Source: Amyloporia xantha
Lineage: Eukaryota; Basidiomycota; Agaricomycetes; Polyporales; Adustoporiaceae
Direction: 5' to 3'
Length of the DNA stretch: 64,000 nucleotides
Assembly (NCBI GenBank): GCA_036971615.1
Contig: JAYKKR010000018.1
Span: 434,001 to 498,000 of the forward strand
Every line of letters starts with the position of its first letter. Positions within the stretch are counted from its first letter, which is position 1. The notes under the pieces are model-generated. The model saw nothing but the letters and a program-made list of their open reading frames with translations. It made no database searches and had not been told where the DNA came from. Position numbers and translations under genes: made by a program. Shown piece after piece: positions 1 to 12,759 of the stretch.

Positions 1-2344
1 ACGACGCGACGGGTCCCGACGCCTGAACCGTCTACATCCAAACGCGCAGGGACGAAGCGCAAGTCGTCTGTGGAGCGCGACAGGGAAGCCGCTCCCGCCA
101 AATCCGTCAAGCCCTCTCGTCAAGCTGACGCCTCCAGCCAATCCCGTTTGCGTCAACCCACTGTCGCAGCGCCACCCTCCGCGGCAAGCCCATTGATGCC
201 GCCGCGTATAGGTCCGCCAAAGCGCGCTTTGCGCTCCAAAGTGCAGCCCCCAGCGAAGCCATCTTCGACAGCGAAGGCGGTGAACAACTCAGGCGACGAA
301 TGGAGAGTTAAGGCCCCAACGCGCAAGGTCTACGTCATGGCACCAAGCAGGACGGGGGCATCGGGAGGGACAAAGGCAGCCACGGGAGGGAAGAAGCGGA
401 TGCGAGATGACATGGAGGAGCCGGAAGCGAACAATGAGGAGGGTGTGGATGACGAGAACGAGGATGAGGACGACGAGGATGAGGACGACGAGGATGAGGA
501 CGACGAGGGTGAAGATGGTGAGAACGAGGATGAGGGAGCCCAGTCGCGACGGGGTGAGAAGAAGGGCCTAGGCAAGACTAGCACGCGCAGGACGACACGA
601 GCGAAAGCGGGAACTGACAAGGAGAAACAGAAGGAGGTCAGCACAAAGGCGGAACTCGAAGCCGCGAAAATCGCAGCCGCGACCGCGTGCGCCAAAGCCT
701 CAGTAAGTGCGAGCCTCCTTGGATCAGTTCTACACTCACATTTGTATTCCACAGGTGGTGCCCTGCGGTCAGTGTATCACTAACAAGACGATATGCGAAG
801 TCTCGCCTGCGTACTGGCGGTGCATGCGCTGCGCTCGACTCAAACTCAAGTGCTCGCTGACGCCTCGTACACCCGCCGGCAAGACGATAACCGGACACAA
901 GTACGTCACAGAGGCCGCGACAAAGTTCCACGATTACGTGGACGAATGCATGAGGAACAAGGTCGCGCCCCGACCGAGTGCGTGTTCGTCCGCGAGCTGG
1001 GGTTCTTGCATCAGAACGATGAGGGCGCGCTCGTCCTCCCTGGAGGCCAATCATTCGAGGACTACAAGAATGACAAGGCAGCGGCAGCGGGTCGCGCAAC
1101 AGAGGCGAGTGGCCCGCCCAAAAAGAAGAGGGCGAAGCGTAATCCGCGCTTGGAGCGCACGTCACCTCCCGTCGATGTTAACGGGGAGGAAATCCCACCC
1201 ATCGCTGTCGCGAGGCCCAGTCAAGCGAAACTGCGAGAAGAACAGCAGCAAGCAGAGCTGGCTGCTCAGCTCGCAGCCCATCCGCCCCGCTACGTTTCGT
1301 TCGCGACAAAGAGGAGCTTTGGCAGGAATACAAGAACGCCGCCATTGCTGAAGCCAAGAAATTGGGCGAGTCAGCTCCAGAGGCGTGTGCGTCGAAACCA
1401 AGACGCGAGCCTTCTCGCGACGTGTCGTCCCCGCTCACTGTCGCGACGCCTCGACACGCAACCTCCACACCCCCGGCGGAAGATGGGTCGCGAGTTCCGC
1501 AGGTCGCGAATGAAGAGCCCGATCACATGCAAGAGGTCGAGCAGGAAGCCGACCAACTGATCGACGACTCCAATGACGGCAGGAATGCGAGCGAGGCCGA
1601 AGAAAGCCAGCAAGGAGCTCCGTCGAATCAAGACCGTCTGGAGGCCACCAAGCTCCAGGAGCTAGTTAAGGCCCTCGAGCGCAAGGTCACGGTGCTGGAG
1701 GATATCAACGAGCGCCAGGCCATCGACATGGTCTCGAAGGAAGAATTCCGCGACTCTGTGATCGACGCGTCTTTGAATCTCCAGACCTTGTTTGATAAGC
1801 ACATCCACGACGTGATGGCTTCGACGGATGCGGAGCTGTGTAAGGTGACGGAGCGCATGTCCGCTGTGGAGCTCACTGGGCGTGAGCTACAGTCGCGGAT
1901 CAAGCAAGTGGAAGAACGTCAAGACGGAATGGACGCGACACTGACGAATGTGGGCGAAAACAATGCGGAGGTCGGCAAAGTCGTCGAGTCGTTGGATCAA
2001 CGCATCCAGAAGCTCGCCGAGAGTATCATCGCGATCGAGCCTGCGGAGCTCCATCAGTCGGTCAAGGACATCCGCGAAGAGACGAGGAGGATCCAACAGA
2101 GGCTGGACAACTCGACTGTGGAGACTGCACTCAACGCCATTTCCGCACAGATCGATGGGTACGCTGGCCAGATGGAGGGATGCGCCAGCAGCTGCAAGTT
2201 CTGACCAGGGAGCGAGCCTTTGTCCCGCCGCGTCTTTTCGGCAGCTTCAGCACCTCACAGTCTCGTCTCACGTCGGGGTCGCAGGCCAACAGTGACAGCC
2301 AGGCGTCCACTTCGACGACTGGGCGAACGCCCGATACTCAGTAG
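1..2344 (+). CDS. Zn2Cys6-like cluster protein with acidic linker and coiled coil, 5' end outside window
   Basis: The frame is open from base 1, so the true start lies upstream. Exon 1 encodes a basic, proline-rich region followed by a run of Asp/Glu around bases 410-540. A 52-nt intron (donor GTAAGT at 703, acceptor CAG at 752-754) leads to a cysteine cluster with spacing C-X2-C-X6-C-X8-C-X2-C-X6-C at about 759-860, which is the Zn2Cys6 pattern of fungal DNA-binding proteins. Downstream comes a charged region and a long helical, heptad-like stretch (about 1640-2180). The reading frame shifts three times: at a C run near 968-971, at a C run near 1282-1285 and at a G run near 2177-2179. Each shift needs one added base, after which the frame closes at TAG 2342-2344. 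No stop codon other than those caused by the shifts is seen, so assembly error is as likely as decay. A DNA-binding or transposon accessory role is inferred. Confidence 0.6.
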
Positions 2345-2615
2345 ATAGGCAAGTGTGTGGAGCAGGGTGGGGATGAAGTCTACATTAGCAAGGCGTTGTT
2401 AATTCTGATGTAAACTACCGTCGCGACCGCGGGGGAGGAGCATACCAACTCCCCCAAAAGTATAATGAAGTTTCCAATGTGTCTAGCAGGCAAAGTCGCG
2501 CGCGCGTAAACAGCGCATGTGTATTAGGTATCTGACTTATAAAGTATAATTACTGGGATCGTCGTAGATCATGCATTCCTGATGCATCTCCGGCGCGACC
2601 ACTTGAAGACGTTCC

Positions 2616-5600
2616 CTACTTGCGTTTCTGTCCATTCCCCCGTCTCGCGACTTTCTTTCGCGGAGGTTCTGCTTCCTCCTGCCCTTCGTCGTCGTCAACC
2701 TCTTCCTCCTCTTCGTCCTCCTGAACCACAGGCAGTGTGGATCGACCGCGACCACCGCGACCACCGCGACCCCCTCGCGCCCGTCCAGCACCTCGTCCGC
2801 GACCGGTAGCACGAGCTTTGCCGCGACCACGCGCGGCTGTCCTATCATCCTTTCGCGGCCCAACTCCTCCCTGAGAACTGCCCTCAGCGACATCCGCTCC
2901 CTTATCCTGCGCTCTTGCACTTGCTCGAGTGTGGCGAGGTTTCCCGATAGCATCTGATACAGATCCACCGGTGGGTGCGCGGAGCATGTCGTCCTTCTCC
3001 TTCCGCGCCATGTTCCGCGTCCAGGCATGGGCAGGAGGAGGCTCATCGAGATCCGAGTCTGTGCCCTCCTTTCCACTCGACACAGTTGGTCGGACCGCAT
3101 ATGAGCTCGAGGCACCAGAAGCAACGTTGCTGCTTCCCCCAACAAGATTCTCTTTGGGAACTGGACGCATTGGACGTCCGGCGGGTGGACGTGGAGCTGA
3201 ATTTCGCCATGGTATTTCTCCCTCGAGGACCGGGGGCGCTGTTTGTGTATTCTGGGGAATAGGGTCCGCAACTAATGGTGACCCTCCAAAGCGGCTTCTG
3301 ACGCGCTCCAGTAAGATCTGCCGTTGCTCCTCGACGGATTCAGGAGCAGCGCGCTTTGCGGGCACTATTGATGGTGAAGACTCCTTGGGCTCTTCGCCTC
3401 TGCTTGCCATGGGTCCAGCTTGAGGAAGCCGTGAAGTCCCGGCGCGAGCCTGCTGAGCTAGCGTGCGTGCCATTCTCCCTCGTTTATCCGCGGCCGCCTT
3501 CTCGTCGGACGACTTACGCATGGCGTCAAGGCGTTGAATATTATTCCTTGCATTCTGTTTTGTGCGCAACTTCTCCTCCGCGTCTTTAGCCTCGCGCGCC
3601 GCGACCCTCGTAGCCTCCTCTGCCTCTCGCGCCAATCCTTCAGCCCAAGCCAAGTCGTCCATCTCCGCTGCGACTTGCGCTGCCTTCCTTGCTTTTTCCC
3701 TTTCGATGGCCTCCTGCTGAATTCGTGCGTTCTCCTTGGCTGCCGCGACAGCCTCCATCTCAAGCTGGGCTGGATTTAGCCTGTCGCGGACATCTGAATT
3801 TGTTGCAGCATGCGTATCGGCCTCCTGCATTGAGGTGTTTCCTTCCCGTCGCGGTTGGCTCGCCTCCTCGAAGCGCAACTGACTTTCCCTGGTCGCGGCT
3901 GCGGCTTGTTGTTCACTTGACTTCTTTAATGTTTCGACGGCGAGAAGTGCCGCTGCCAATGCGTCCTTCAAGTTTTGTGTCTCTGGATTAACGTCCACAT
4001 TCTCATTATTGTCCGCGCCGACGTTGTCATTGCTGCCCATGGGTTCTGCAGCGAATACCAAGGGGCCCCTGTCGCGGTCTATGCTAAACTGCTCCTGGAG
4101 GCTCTCCTGCATCTCAGGACTGTGCGTGACAGCTATTACCGAGCTGACCTGAGACCCTTGAGCCTGTATAAGGTGGGAAGAACTTGAAGCGCCTTCAACG
4201 CCGGACCGAGATGACCCCCTCCCTGCATAACTTGTAGGGGGCGCATTTACCAATCCCTGGGCCTCCTTCATGACATCGCGAAGAAGCATCACCATTGGAA
4301 GAATTTGGTCGTCCACAATCGGAATAAATGCAATCTGTGAATTCAAAATGTGATCTGGGATGCCCGACTGAACCGCGTCTTCTTCATCCTCCCACCCAAA
4401 TTGCACAAGATCGGCCTCGCGGGTGATAAGGCCGATGATGAGTAAAAATTGTTCCACGATTATGTTGTTCTCAGGACTGTCTCGTGGGAAGCTGGCGGTC
4501 TTGTCGAGATAAGGGGCACTTCCCAGCCACCGGAGTGCAGCCGCGAGGCCGTCAGGATCACTGTGAATTGTCGAGGGAAGGTAGCGGTCATCATAATCCC
4601 AGCACGTCCAGCCATTTCCCTCAAGGGGCGCGAAGTGTGGTATGGTGCCGTGCTGAGTTGCATGCATTAGTCGCGGAACATATTAACGTCGCGGTGAACT
4701 CACCATGAGTTCATCGAGTAACTCGACTGCTTCAAAATATGCCTGCGCCGCGCCTATTGATACAAGGAAGTTATGACGACGTGTGCGCGAGTTTTTGGCC
4801 CAGCTGGCTGGCTTTATTCGAATGAGTGATGCATCCTCCTCATCATCAGAGGAATGATCGCTCTCGGCGCCGACATCCATATCAAACTCGTCACTCTGAT
4901 CCTCGTCTTGGACGCGACGGGCAGGACGTTTGCCACGGGCTTTCTTGCTCCCCATCGGCTTGGACTTTTTGTTCTTTCGCGTCTGCTTCTTCGGCCGCTC
5001 GACGACAGCTTGGTCGTATACTGCGGGCGCCATGATCGCATTACCGTCGTCGTCATGTTTTAACATGTAGGCCTTAAAACGAAACGGGGACACCCCCCCA
5101 TTGCTGAGTTGTCGCTCGCGCCAGTATGCTAGCAGGCTCCTTAGCGGCCCGTCGGTCATGTGAGAAGGATCGCGAAGGCCCATCCTTTCAGGAGTCATCT
5201 CTTGGTCAAAGTATAGGAAAGGATTTTGCGTGATATGCGTCCAAGGGGCTCGCGCCTTTGTACTTCCAGTCGCGGCCTCTGTCCGGTCATCAGAGACGGC
5301 TGTCGCGACAAAGGAAATGTGCTCACTAAAATGCATGTTCAAGAACTCCCTAAGCAATGCTTTCAAATCGTCGAGCTTCTCGCGATCGTCACCCGCAGGC
5401 TCATCAGGGATCAACGGAAGACCCTCCGCATCGAGGTCCATGATCTGCCTGATCCGCGCCTTTCTCGCGGCTGTACCCATTGTCGCGTCCGCTACCTCTC
5501 CATCCAAGAATACGTTGCGACTGTACGTGCCGAATTCTTCGTATGTGTTCTCTTTCCAATCCGGCATGTCCGTAAATGCTGGAGCATTTTCTAGGTCCTT

Positions 5601-6350
5601 GTTGTAGTCATGTCTGTATTCTATGTCAGCATGAGGCGTTTACAGATAAACGCGACCTCACGTTTCTACGAGGACTTCGTCCGGTCCAACCTGAACGGCG
5701 GAGAACGCGACCATTCGCACGCCATAGTCGCTGTATATCTGAGTCGTGAAGGCCTTCAGCTGCTGCACCAATTTCCTTTGGATGGATCTACACAAATATG
5801 AGGGACAGGTGTGATACAGCAAAGAGGCACTACAAACTTTTGCGAAGCCAGGACGAGCGGCCTTTTCGCGGCTGTCGGCGCGTTCGCCCTCGCAATATAC
5901 GCGGTTTGCTCGTCCTCAGTGAGTGCTTTCCAAAGTTGAGCTTGCGCGGACGGCCACGCGCCGATATTCTTGTTTCCAATCGTGTCCCCATTGGTGATCT
6001 CCAAAGACATGGCCTTGACAAGCTCCCTGTTCTCGAGTGCAAATTGCTCTGGACCTGACCTTTTACGCCCCCATCTAGTTGCTTTTCTCGGCCCATCACC
6101 TCTGTTGCTGTTACGGAACCATTCCAGGAGTTGCTGCACCGGTATCAGCGTTGTCGCGATAAACAGAGAAGAAGACGTACCCTTCGTAAGGCCCCTTTTT
6201 CCATGTCGACGAGCGTGGGGTGTGCAGTTTGTAACTTGATTAACGCCGCGTCGACGATTAATTTTCTTTGATTACGGTCGGCACTCTTGAAGAGCTCGAG
6301 CTCAGCACCTAAAGAACTGGTGTGGGCACCTTTGAGACTCATTTTGCAGG
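2616..6350 (-). CDS. KDZ-associated accessory protein, HMG-box-like N-terminal half
   Basis: This is a multi-exon minus-strand gene starting at the ATG at 6350. Exon 1 is short (to about 6192). Exon 2 has a tryptophan-phenylalanine pattern (EWFRNSN) followed by WPSAQAQLWKALTEDEQ, which resembles the HMG-box-like segment of many mushroom transposon-linked proteins. A middle exon (about 5660-5780) and the exon 5610-4710 carry a conserved globular part. The last exon (about 4655-2616) is long, charged and Arg/Gly-rich near its end (RGRGRGAGRARGG type), which suggests nucleic-acid binding. Intron 4657-4705 is clear: donor GTGAGT, acceptor CTCAG, joining DELM to HGTIPHF. No frameshift was noticed. 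It lies back to back with the TET/JBP gene. The gene at 32,119-34,353 in the second KDZ element has the same order of parts, so I take both as one accessory family. The function is unknown. Confidence 0.6.
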
Positions 6351-6819
6351 TTGGATGGTTTTTTGGTGGGAGGTAATGGCTGTACGAATAAGAAAATTCA
6401 ACAGGGCACACATCGCGAGTCCAAATCGGTGAAACACCGCGCTCATTGCGTCTGCAACCGCGACCAGGCCCGATGTGGACCGTTTCACATTAAGCGACAA
6501 GTGGCGCCCTGCGTCGGCACCGCGACAATGCAATTACGCCTTAAAGCCGACATCATTGTCCTCCCATTGGTAGCCAGATAGCTGAGCTCCGGCGAGGCGC
6601 GCCGGGTGCCTGAATGTTCTTCCAGAGGGCGCGTGAATACATGTAGGTAGACATGCTGGAAACACATGTACTACATGGCACTCAGGTAGTAAACGGGCCT
6701 CGGAGCTACTTCCACAAACATTTCATCGCTCTCGTTTTCACACAAATTGTGGGTAGCTGCTATCTCGACAATGTGACCATTATGCCTGAATCGCGACAAG
6801 TTGCTGAACCTTACAGCTG
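6351..6819. promoter_or_regulatory. Divergent intergenic region between accessory gene and TET/JBP gene
   Basis: About 470 bp separate the ATG at 6350 (minus) from the likely ATG at 6820 (plus). No convincing ORF, tRNA or repeat is seen. The position implies promoters for both genes, but I found no clear TATA box. Confidence 0.3.
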
Positions 6820-8091
6820 ATGGACTTAACCGACGAGGTGGCGGCATACATGCAAGCCATGTTTCGTAGAAGATTACACATCCTTCGAAAGGATATAGGA
6901 CCCGCGCCACTACAGCCATCCTCCCTGAATATTAGTACATATCTCGTTGGTGAATGTAGCGTCATTGCAGACCGTCTCGCCCATGCATTTCTCCATCGCG
7001 GTACAGTAACAATTCATCCGTGTAATGCCATGGGGTGCTGATGCGATAAGTAGTCAGCGTCCCTTGGGATGCAGACAGGTATGCAGATGCACTAGGCGTC
7101 CAAGCGAGTGGTCAGAACCACAAGTTGGAGGATGCATTGCGCGCTAAGTGGCCGCGTCTGCTACCAGACAAAGTGATGTCATTGAGGGAACCGTCCATTC
7201 TGACGGATATGCACGGGCGGGTTCTGGCCTGGCTTCTTCCAGGTCTGCTATCTGAAAAACGGCAGGTGCACCTGAAGTAACATTCTAACTTGAATGGTGT
7301 GTGTTAACACATCCACACCAGAACGAAATGCTGGCCGCGACAGATCTATTAGCCAAGCAACTCAAGCAGTGTGGGCCGCGACTGCGTGGCGGATCACAGG
7401 AAGGGACGCGCAGTTGGCGACAATTGTCGAGCCTCTTCCGCGACCCTGCAATGTGTCGAATTCAACCAGGCACTGTAAATATATCCCCCGCATGGTACCA
7501 GCAAGGTCACGTTGTAAGTGTGACACTCACCATCGGCAGCTCATGTGAAAATGATGTTGCACAGGGACCGAGTCATGCCCTCGAGCACTCCGCGAGTCTG
7601 AAGGGGACCAATAGGGAAAGCGCACTGCAATGGATGTCTGCCATCGCTGAAACCTCAGCCATTCTGTCTGCGATTCTGGCAGTAGTTCACCCCCACTTTA
7701 CCAGGCTGGTCGCGACACCATGCTCAAGCTAGAGAAGGTCCCTGGTCTCTGCGAGGATGTGAAGGTGTGGGGATCCCCATTCAACGCCGTACAGATCATA
7801 TCGAACCGCGAGACACCACCTCACCGCGACAACAACTCACGAAAGCCGTGGTATGATCTCCTCGCCACAATCGGATCGTACCGCGACCTGGTCTTTGAGA
7901 TGGATGGGGTGGATCTCCATGTCCATTATCCACCTGGATCTGTGGTTGCCCTTTGTGGCAAGGTTCTTCGTCACTCTGTTGGACCATGCGATGGAGATCG
8001 AGTCTGTTACGCATATTTTATGCGCGATGCCGTGCACGCTGCGATGGGGGTAGTTGCACCACATTGGATGGACATTACATATTATGACTAA
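6820..8091 (+). CDS. TET/JBP-family 2-oxoglutarate/Fe(II) dioxygenase
   Basis: Proteins of the TET/JBP family oxidise modified bases in DNA (5-methylcytosine in TET, thymine in JBP), and fungal members are known to travel with KDZ transposons. The sequence shows the catalytic core near the C terminus: the HxD iron motif in TPPHRDNNSRKPWYDLL (about 7816-7866), then YPPGSVV, the distal histidine in VLRHSV (about 7965) and the arginine of GDRVCYAYFMRD (about 7996-8030). Upstream are the usual family blocks MHGRVLAWLLPG (about 7210) and ALQWMSAI. Introns read as 7001-7074, 7266-7321 and 7514-7564. One frameshift lies at a run of five C at 7690-7694: one added base restores HP-LYQAGRDTM. The start is tentative. 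The gene is convergent with the KDZ transposase, 72 bp away. All catalytic residues expected are present. Confidence 0.82.
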
Positions 8092-8163
8092 AGCAGGCAC
8101 ATCTCCGGGAAATGAGACTTATGTAATGCCTTGATCGAAGGAGAGAAACAATGGAGCAGACTG

Positions 8164-11100
8164 TCATTTGCAGGGAGCACAAAGCTCGATCAGTGCGTCT
8201 GCCATGGATGTATACATCGCCGCCTGTCGCAGAGCATAACACCTGTGGCCGCGCCCAATGTATGGAACATTGCCGCGCGACAGCCAATCGCAACTCCGTT
8301 TGCGGAAGCTGACTTCCGACCAGCCCATCTCTGCAATAAGAATAGTGTAATCCTCCTCCCATCGGTCGCGGCGAGCGCGCGCCCTGAGCCAATTGACCCG
8401 GTGCACTGAGGAACGATATTAGCTCAGACATCACTTATGTATTCCGAATCTTACGTTCAGCCATCCAGTCTGACTGTGCACCATCTCCGCCCAAGTCCAC
8501 AGTCCAGATCCAAGAAAGCGCAGAATTACGGCTTCCACGCACTGAGTTGTCCATAAGTGCTGTGATGGATCGGAGGTTGTCGCGCACAAGTTTCTGATAC
8601 TTCCCCAAAGTCGCGACGCCTGCACCCAAACCCTCCATGGCGAGTCGCGCCTGTGTGTATACTCGCGCGTTTTCATTGACCGTCTTGTTCACCACCGCGA
8701 CTTCATCCCATGAGCGTAACTTCAGACGCTGGCTTGTCGCGGCGCGCACTCCGGTGCGATATAGCACAGACCTGAATCCAATAGCGAGTCGAATGAGATG
8801 CAGCGCGTCGTTTGCCTGGCCTTCTCTGAGACGCAACTCCTCCTCCGCGACCTCCTCAAGGTGTCGCCGCTTCATCACGTCATTGCCAAGCTCGGATGGT
8901 AACCACAATGTTGCCTCCTCCGGTTCAAACCGCGCCTCGTTCTCAATCTCGACCATCTCCTCAAGTGGGTTAATCTCTTCCTCCAGATCCAGCCACTCCG
9001 CACCATTGTACGGCACATGGAGACAGTCCGCATCCACCTCATCAAGACCAGGCAGGAATGTTGAAGTCAGCCCCTGAAATGTGTCAATGCGTTTTTGCAG
9101 CCGCTGTCGCTTCTCTTCCAGTTGAAGCTGATCCGCGAGGAGGGGATGACGGCCCAACTTCTTTTCAAGGCCCTTAGATTTAGCCTGTGAATAGGCACGG
9201 TAGTACATTGTCAGCATGCATTTGAAGCAGGTAACATACTGTGTTTCCTGTATCCTGAGTCCATTGGCAAGCCATTGGGCTACCCCTTGATGACGGCCGG
9301 CCGCGGTCTCCTCGCAGTGAGAGCTAACTGGATGGCAATCTTTCCAGGGGCTGTGCGATGGGAATTAAGTCGCGAGATCACCCACATGGATGGTGCACAT
9401 ACCCTTTTTCAACTTGACATCATAAACATCCATCTCTTGCACATCGCGGTCGCGGTTTCCCATTGCGCGCGCCTCCTGTGCAGTCCATGCTTCCAGCTGC
9501 TCATCGCTGGCGGTGGCTTCCATTTGTGCGAGCACTTCCGAGCTCTCCTGCCGTCCATTTTTAGCTTTCTTCCACTTGCGGACGAGTGAAGCACCTATAT
9601 ATATGGGCGTAATGTCAGTGCCGCGACAAGGTGCTCGACAACGTTCATACCCATCCCCGTTAGTTTCTTCCAGTTGGAGTCATTCATGTGGTCGTCGATT
9701 ACCTCCCTTCTATGCGCTGTGGACATCCCGCGCGTGCTTCCTGATATGTTATTTAGTGGAGCCCATAATGTTTCAATTACCTCGCCATCTATCTGACCCG
9801 CGCCTTCAATGAAATTGGGTGAGTAACGAGGAAAACAGCTATCTTGATGGCCGTGCACATGGAATAGCCCTATCCCACTACGTATCTTGACTCCTCGTGG
9901 CATTTCAAGGTATGGATTCTTCTCAAATCTGAGATGCAACCTCTTGCTGTACTGGCACATAATATCATACATCACAAGGAGTATTTTCACTCCGCCCAGC
10001 GTCGCGAGGACGCTGTTCAGGGAATAGTCCATATTCATTTGCCTGCATGAGACACACAATTAGTCGTGGTCGCGGCCTTGTTGCGAGTGTACTAACCGCT
10101 CGCCTTTCTGAAAGTCAACCACGGCATGAGGGACAAAACACCCATGACGGGCACATGCTGCCGCGCCAATGCCTGTAGCCTCTAGGTTGTGACGATCGGC
10201 ATTGGCCTGACTGACTGCCCGATGGTCATGACAATCTGATTTCTATATTCCAAACACAAAGCTGTGTATCAGGTATGCGCGACCGCGACTCCATGGACGA
10301 CTGACCTCTTTGAACTCCAAGGCCACTTTTAAATGTTCCTTGTATCGCTTTTCCTCGACCATAAATCCGTGTCCGTCACTCAAAGCCACATCGTCCGTAG
10401 GATTTCTCATACGCAGATGCTCCGCACTGAAGTTCCCATCCATCACAATGGAGCGCATATACTTCCACCTGTCGCGACGCGTTTAAGGCTGGTTAGTGCT
10501 GGTCGCGATGGGCAGCACTCACTGTTGTGGGTCATTGCGAAAATCCTCCGGTATATTAATATGTGGTTGAGGACATGTTGGACAGAATATGGCTAATCCC
10601 CCTGGTGGGATTGGCGCCGTTACTGTATGCCCGTATCCGTGCCACTTTCGATACTTGAGATTGCGCCACTGTCGCGACAGACGCAAAGCTCACGGTACCG
10701 ATCCTATCCAGGTGCATTAGCATCCATGCTTGTCCCCAGCCATGGGGAGCGCACCGGTACGCTGTCCGGAAATGCGTTGTTGGTGACGCGAGTCAGCTTG
10801 CTAAAATAGCTCATCGCGGAGGTCTTGCATTCCTTATTTGTAAGGAGAAAGTCGTCGAGCACTCGGAAAGTGAATGCAGTTTTTGGCCGTAATGTTGTCG
10901 CGGGATAAAGACCCATCGCGAGCAGCTGTTTATCCATGCTGTCGCCATTAGGGCATGAGCACCATCCAACTCCAATCTCATGCACACCGGTTACATCTAC
11001 CACAACTATGAGGTCTGTTTCGCGTCCAAGGGAGGGGGCGAATAGAGGCGGGGGCGAGAGAGGGCTTCTTCTTCATCGCGACCCTCCATTGCTGAACAGT

Positions 11101-11771
11101 CGCGGTAGCCTGCGTCTTGGCCTGCGTTTCCGGCACATGGTCGGCCCTCATGCCCAAGCCATATGCGCACGCCTGCGTCATTGAGCCACGCTGGGGTAAA
11201 GAATTCACCAGTCCACTTCTCTATACGGTGAAGCGGCATCACCATGTGTGAACGCTGCAAGCATCCTCGACATGTCACGGGGCATCCGTAGCATTCCAGG
11301 CAGCGCCAATCACCCTCCGCGGAACGGCATTGGCTGCATTGTCTGTCAGGTGGCGGTGCTTCCCGCTCCAGCAGGCAGGCGAGATAAGCCTCGCGGTGTG
11401 GAAGCCAGTCCCGCATAAAGTCATTCTGGCCCTGTGAAACGGGACGCGATGAGCAAATGCCGCTCGATAGTAATTCAGTTACCGTGCACCTTGTGTCGAA
11501 GCTGGGGCATTTCGATAGGCGGAGCATCATACTGATCATCAGGTGCCGTAGTCGCGCTCGCGGCTTCATTACGTGGTTTACTGGGGGATTTTGAGGGTGA
11601 TCGGCTAGGAGAGCGCGACACTTGAGGATTGTCTTTGAAGACGTACTCAACTCCTCGCGTAGTGCGCTTCTCGACTCTGGTTCCAAATCGAACACCACGT
11701 CCCACCTTGAAGACAGTCCCGCGAGGCGAGATCCCATAGCTGCAGGGAATAAAATGGGAATGACTCAACAA
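8164..11771 (-). CDS. KDZ transposase with CxC2 cysteine cluster, probably damaged (KDZ-1)
   Basis: KDZ proteins are DDE-type transposases. The gene runs from the ATG at 11,771 through several introns of about 50 nt; intron 11,432-11,482 and the last intron 8406-8454 (donor GTAAG, acceptor CAG) are clear. Exon 1 is basic and Ser-rich. Exon 2 has the CxC2 cluster (CSQC, CLECYGC, CRGC, about 11,345-11,250), followed by the RIEKWTGEFF block. Candidate catalytic blocks are MDGNFSAEH (about 10,435), VMYDIMCQYSK (about 9,965) and GEVIETLW (about 9,775). The C-terminal third is helical and ends with HRVNWLRARARRDRW. The frame is broken near 10,680-10,760: a TAG at 10,704-10,706 and a shift before the RQWRNLKYRKWHGYGH block. 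That suggests an inactive copy or base-calling errors. It is the probable motor of the element carrying the TET/JBP gene. Confidence 0.8.
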
Positions 11772-11981
11772 CGCTCCTATTGTTATGTTGATGGAGATAA
11801 AGGAATGGCTCTTGCGCGGCCCTGCTTATGACTCATGCACTATGCTTCGCGACCATGAGGTGCACACGTGTTTGCGAACATCAGCTGACGCTGCCACGAG
11901 GTGAGCAGGAGAGATATGGTAAATATTAGACTAGACATGTAAAGGCTGGGCTCGCAGTTGATTGCCTCCCATCGACTTTCA

Positions 11982-12759
11982 ATGTCTTCCGCTGCCATGC
12001 CGCCTCAAGCTTCCGCCCCGGTGTCCGCGGAGCAACTCGAAAGTACCGCGACGCGCATGTTCCGCTATCGCGCGTGGCGCATCCAGCAGGCACTGATAAG
12101 ATTGAACCATCGCCTCACTGTCGGAGATCTGCCGCGAAATCAACTACAATACGACTGCTGGAAAGTGGCCCTTACCCACGAATTCGTGCGTTATCATTCT
12201 CCGACTCCACACTGACTCTGCTGACCACCCTATATGCAGCGCGAAACGCGACTATGTTTGGGGGAGATCGTCCTCGCGTGTCGCGGGAAGGCGGTCAAAT
12301 TGCCTCAGATTATTGAGGCGCTGATCGAGCAGACGACATTCGGCGCGGATTGGGATCTGGACATCCACGCGCTCGCGTCGGTTCCAATAACGCACCCTTT
12401 ACCGCCTCCCCCTAATGACATCCTGTCTACGGAGGACCATCTGGGATCTATGTGGTGGGAGTGGGATGACCGCGACCCCTCAAAACCGGCATGGTGGCAG
12501 TCGCCGACAGGGGTATGTTGAATTGGACTGGATGTAGCCAAACGTTAGCTTACAGTTTACGACACAGGAGTATGCAGTGGCGGACAGATTCGACGTTGAT
12601 GCCCTCAGTAAGGCAGAGGAGCTCTCCAGGGACTTGGAGATAATCACGCGGAGGATGCTCGCGATGAGGCAGGCTGACAAGCTTGGGATCCTCCGCGTCC
12701 TCGACGCCGTTAAGGATGCCGCTCCCGCCGCTGCTGCTGCCCAGTCATCCGATTCGTAG
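11982..12759 (+). CDS. Small conserved hypothetical gene, copy A
   Basis: Three exons encode a protein of about 210 residues. The ATG at 11,982 is chosen because it aligns with the start of copy B. Exon 1 has the block MFRYRAWRIQQALIRLN, then GDLPRNQLQYDCWKVA. Exon 2 (from about 12,240) has GKAVKLPQIIEAL and a Trp/Asp-rich end (WWEWDDRD...WWQSP). Exon 3 (from about 12,570) is helical and ends in an Ala run. Intron 1 starts near 12,190 and ends in CAG at 12,239; intron 2 starts with GTATGT near 12,511. The gene is divergent from KDZ-1 and shares its promoter region. I do not recognise the family. Confidence 0.6.

Noticed and set aside
330..752. A minus-strand frame with a long serine run
   Set aside because: It is the complement of the Asp/Glu run of the plus-strand gene; composition explains it.
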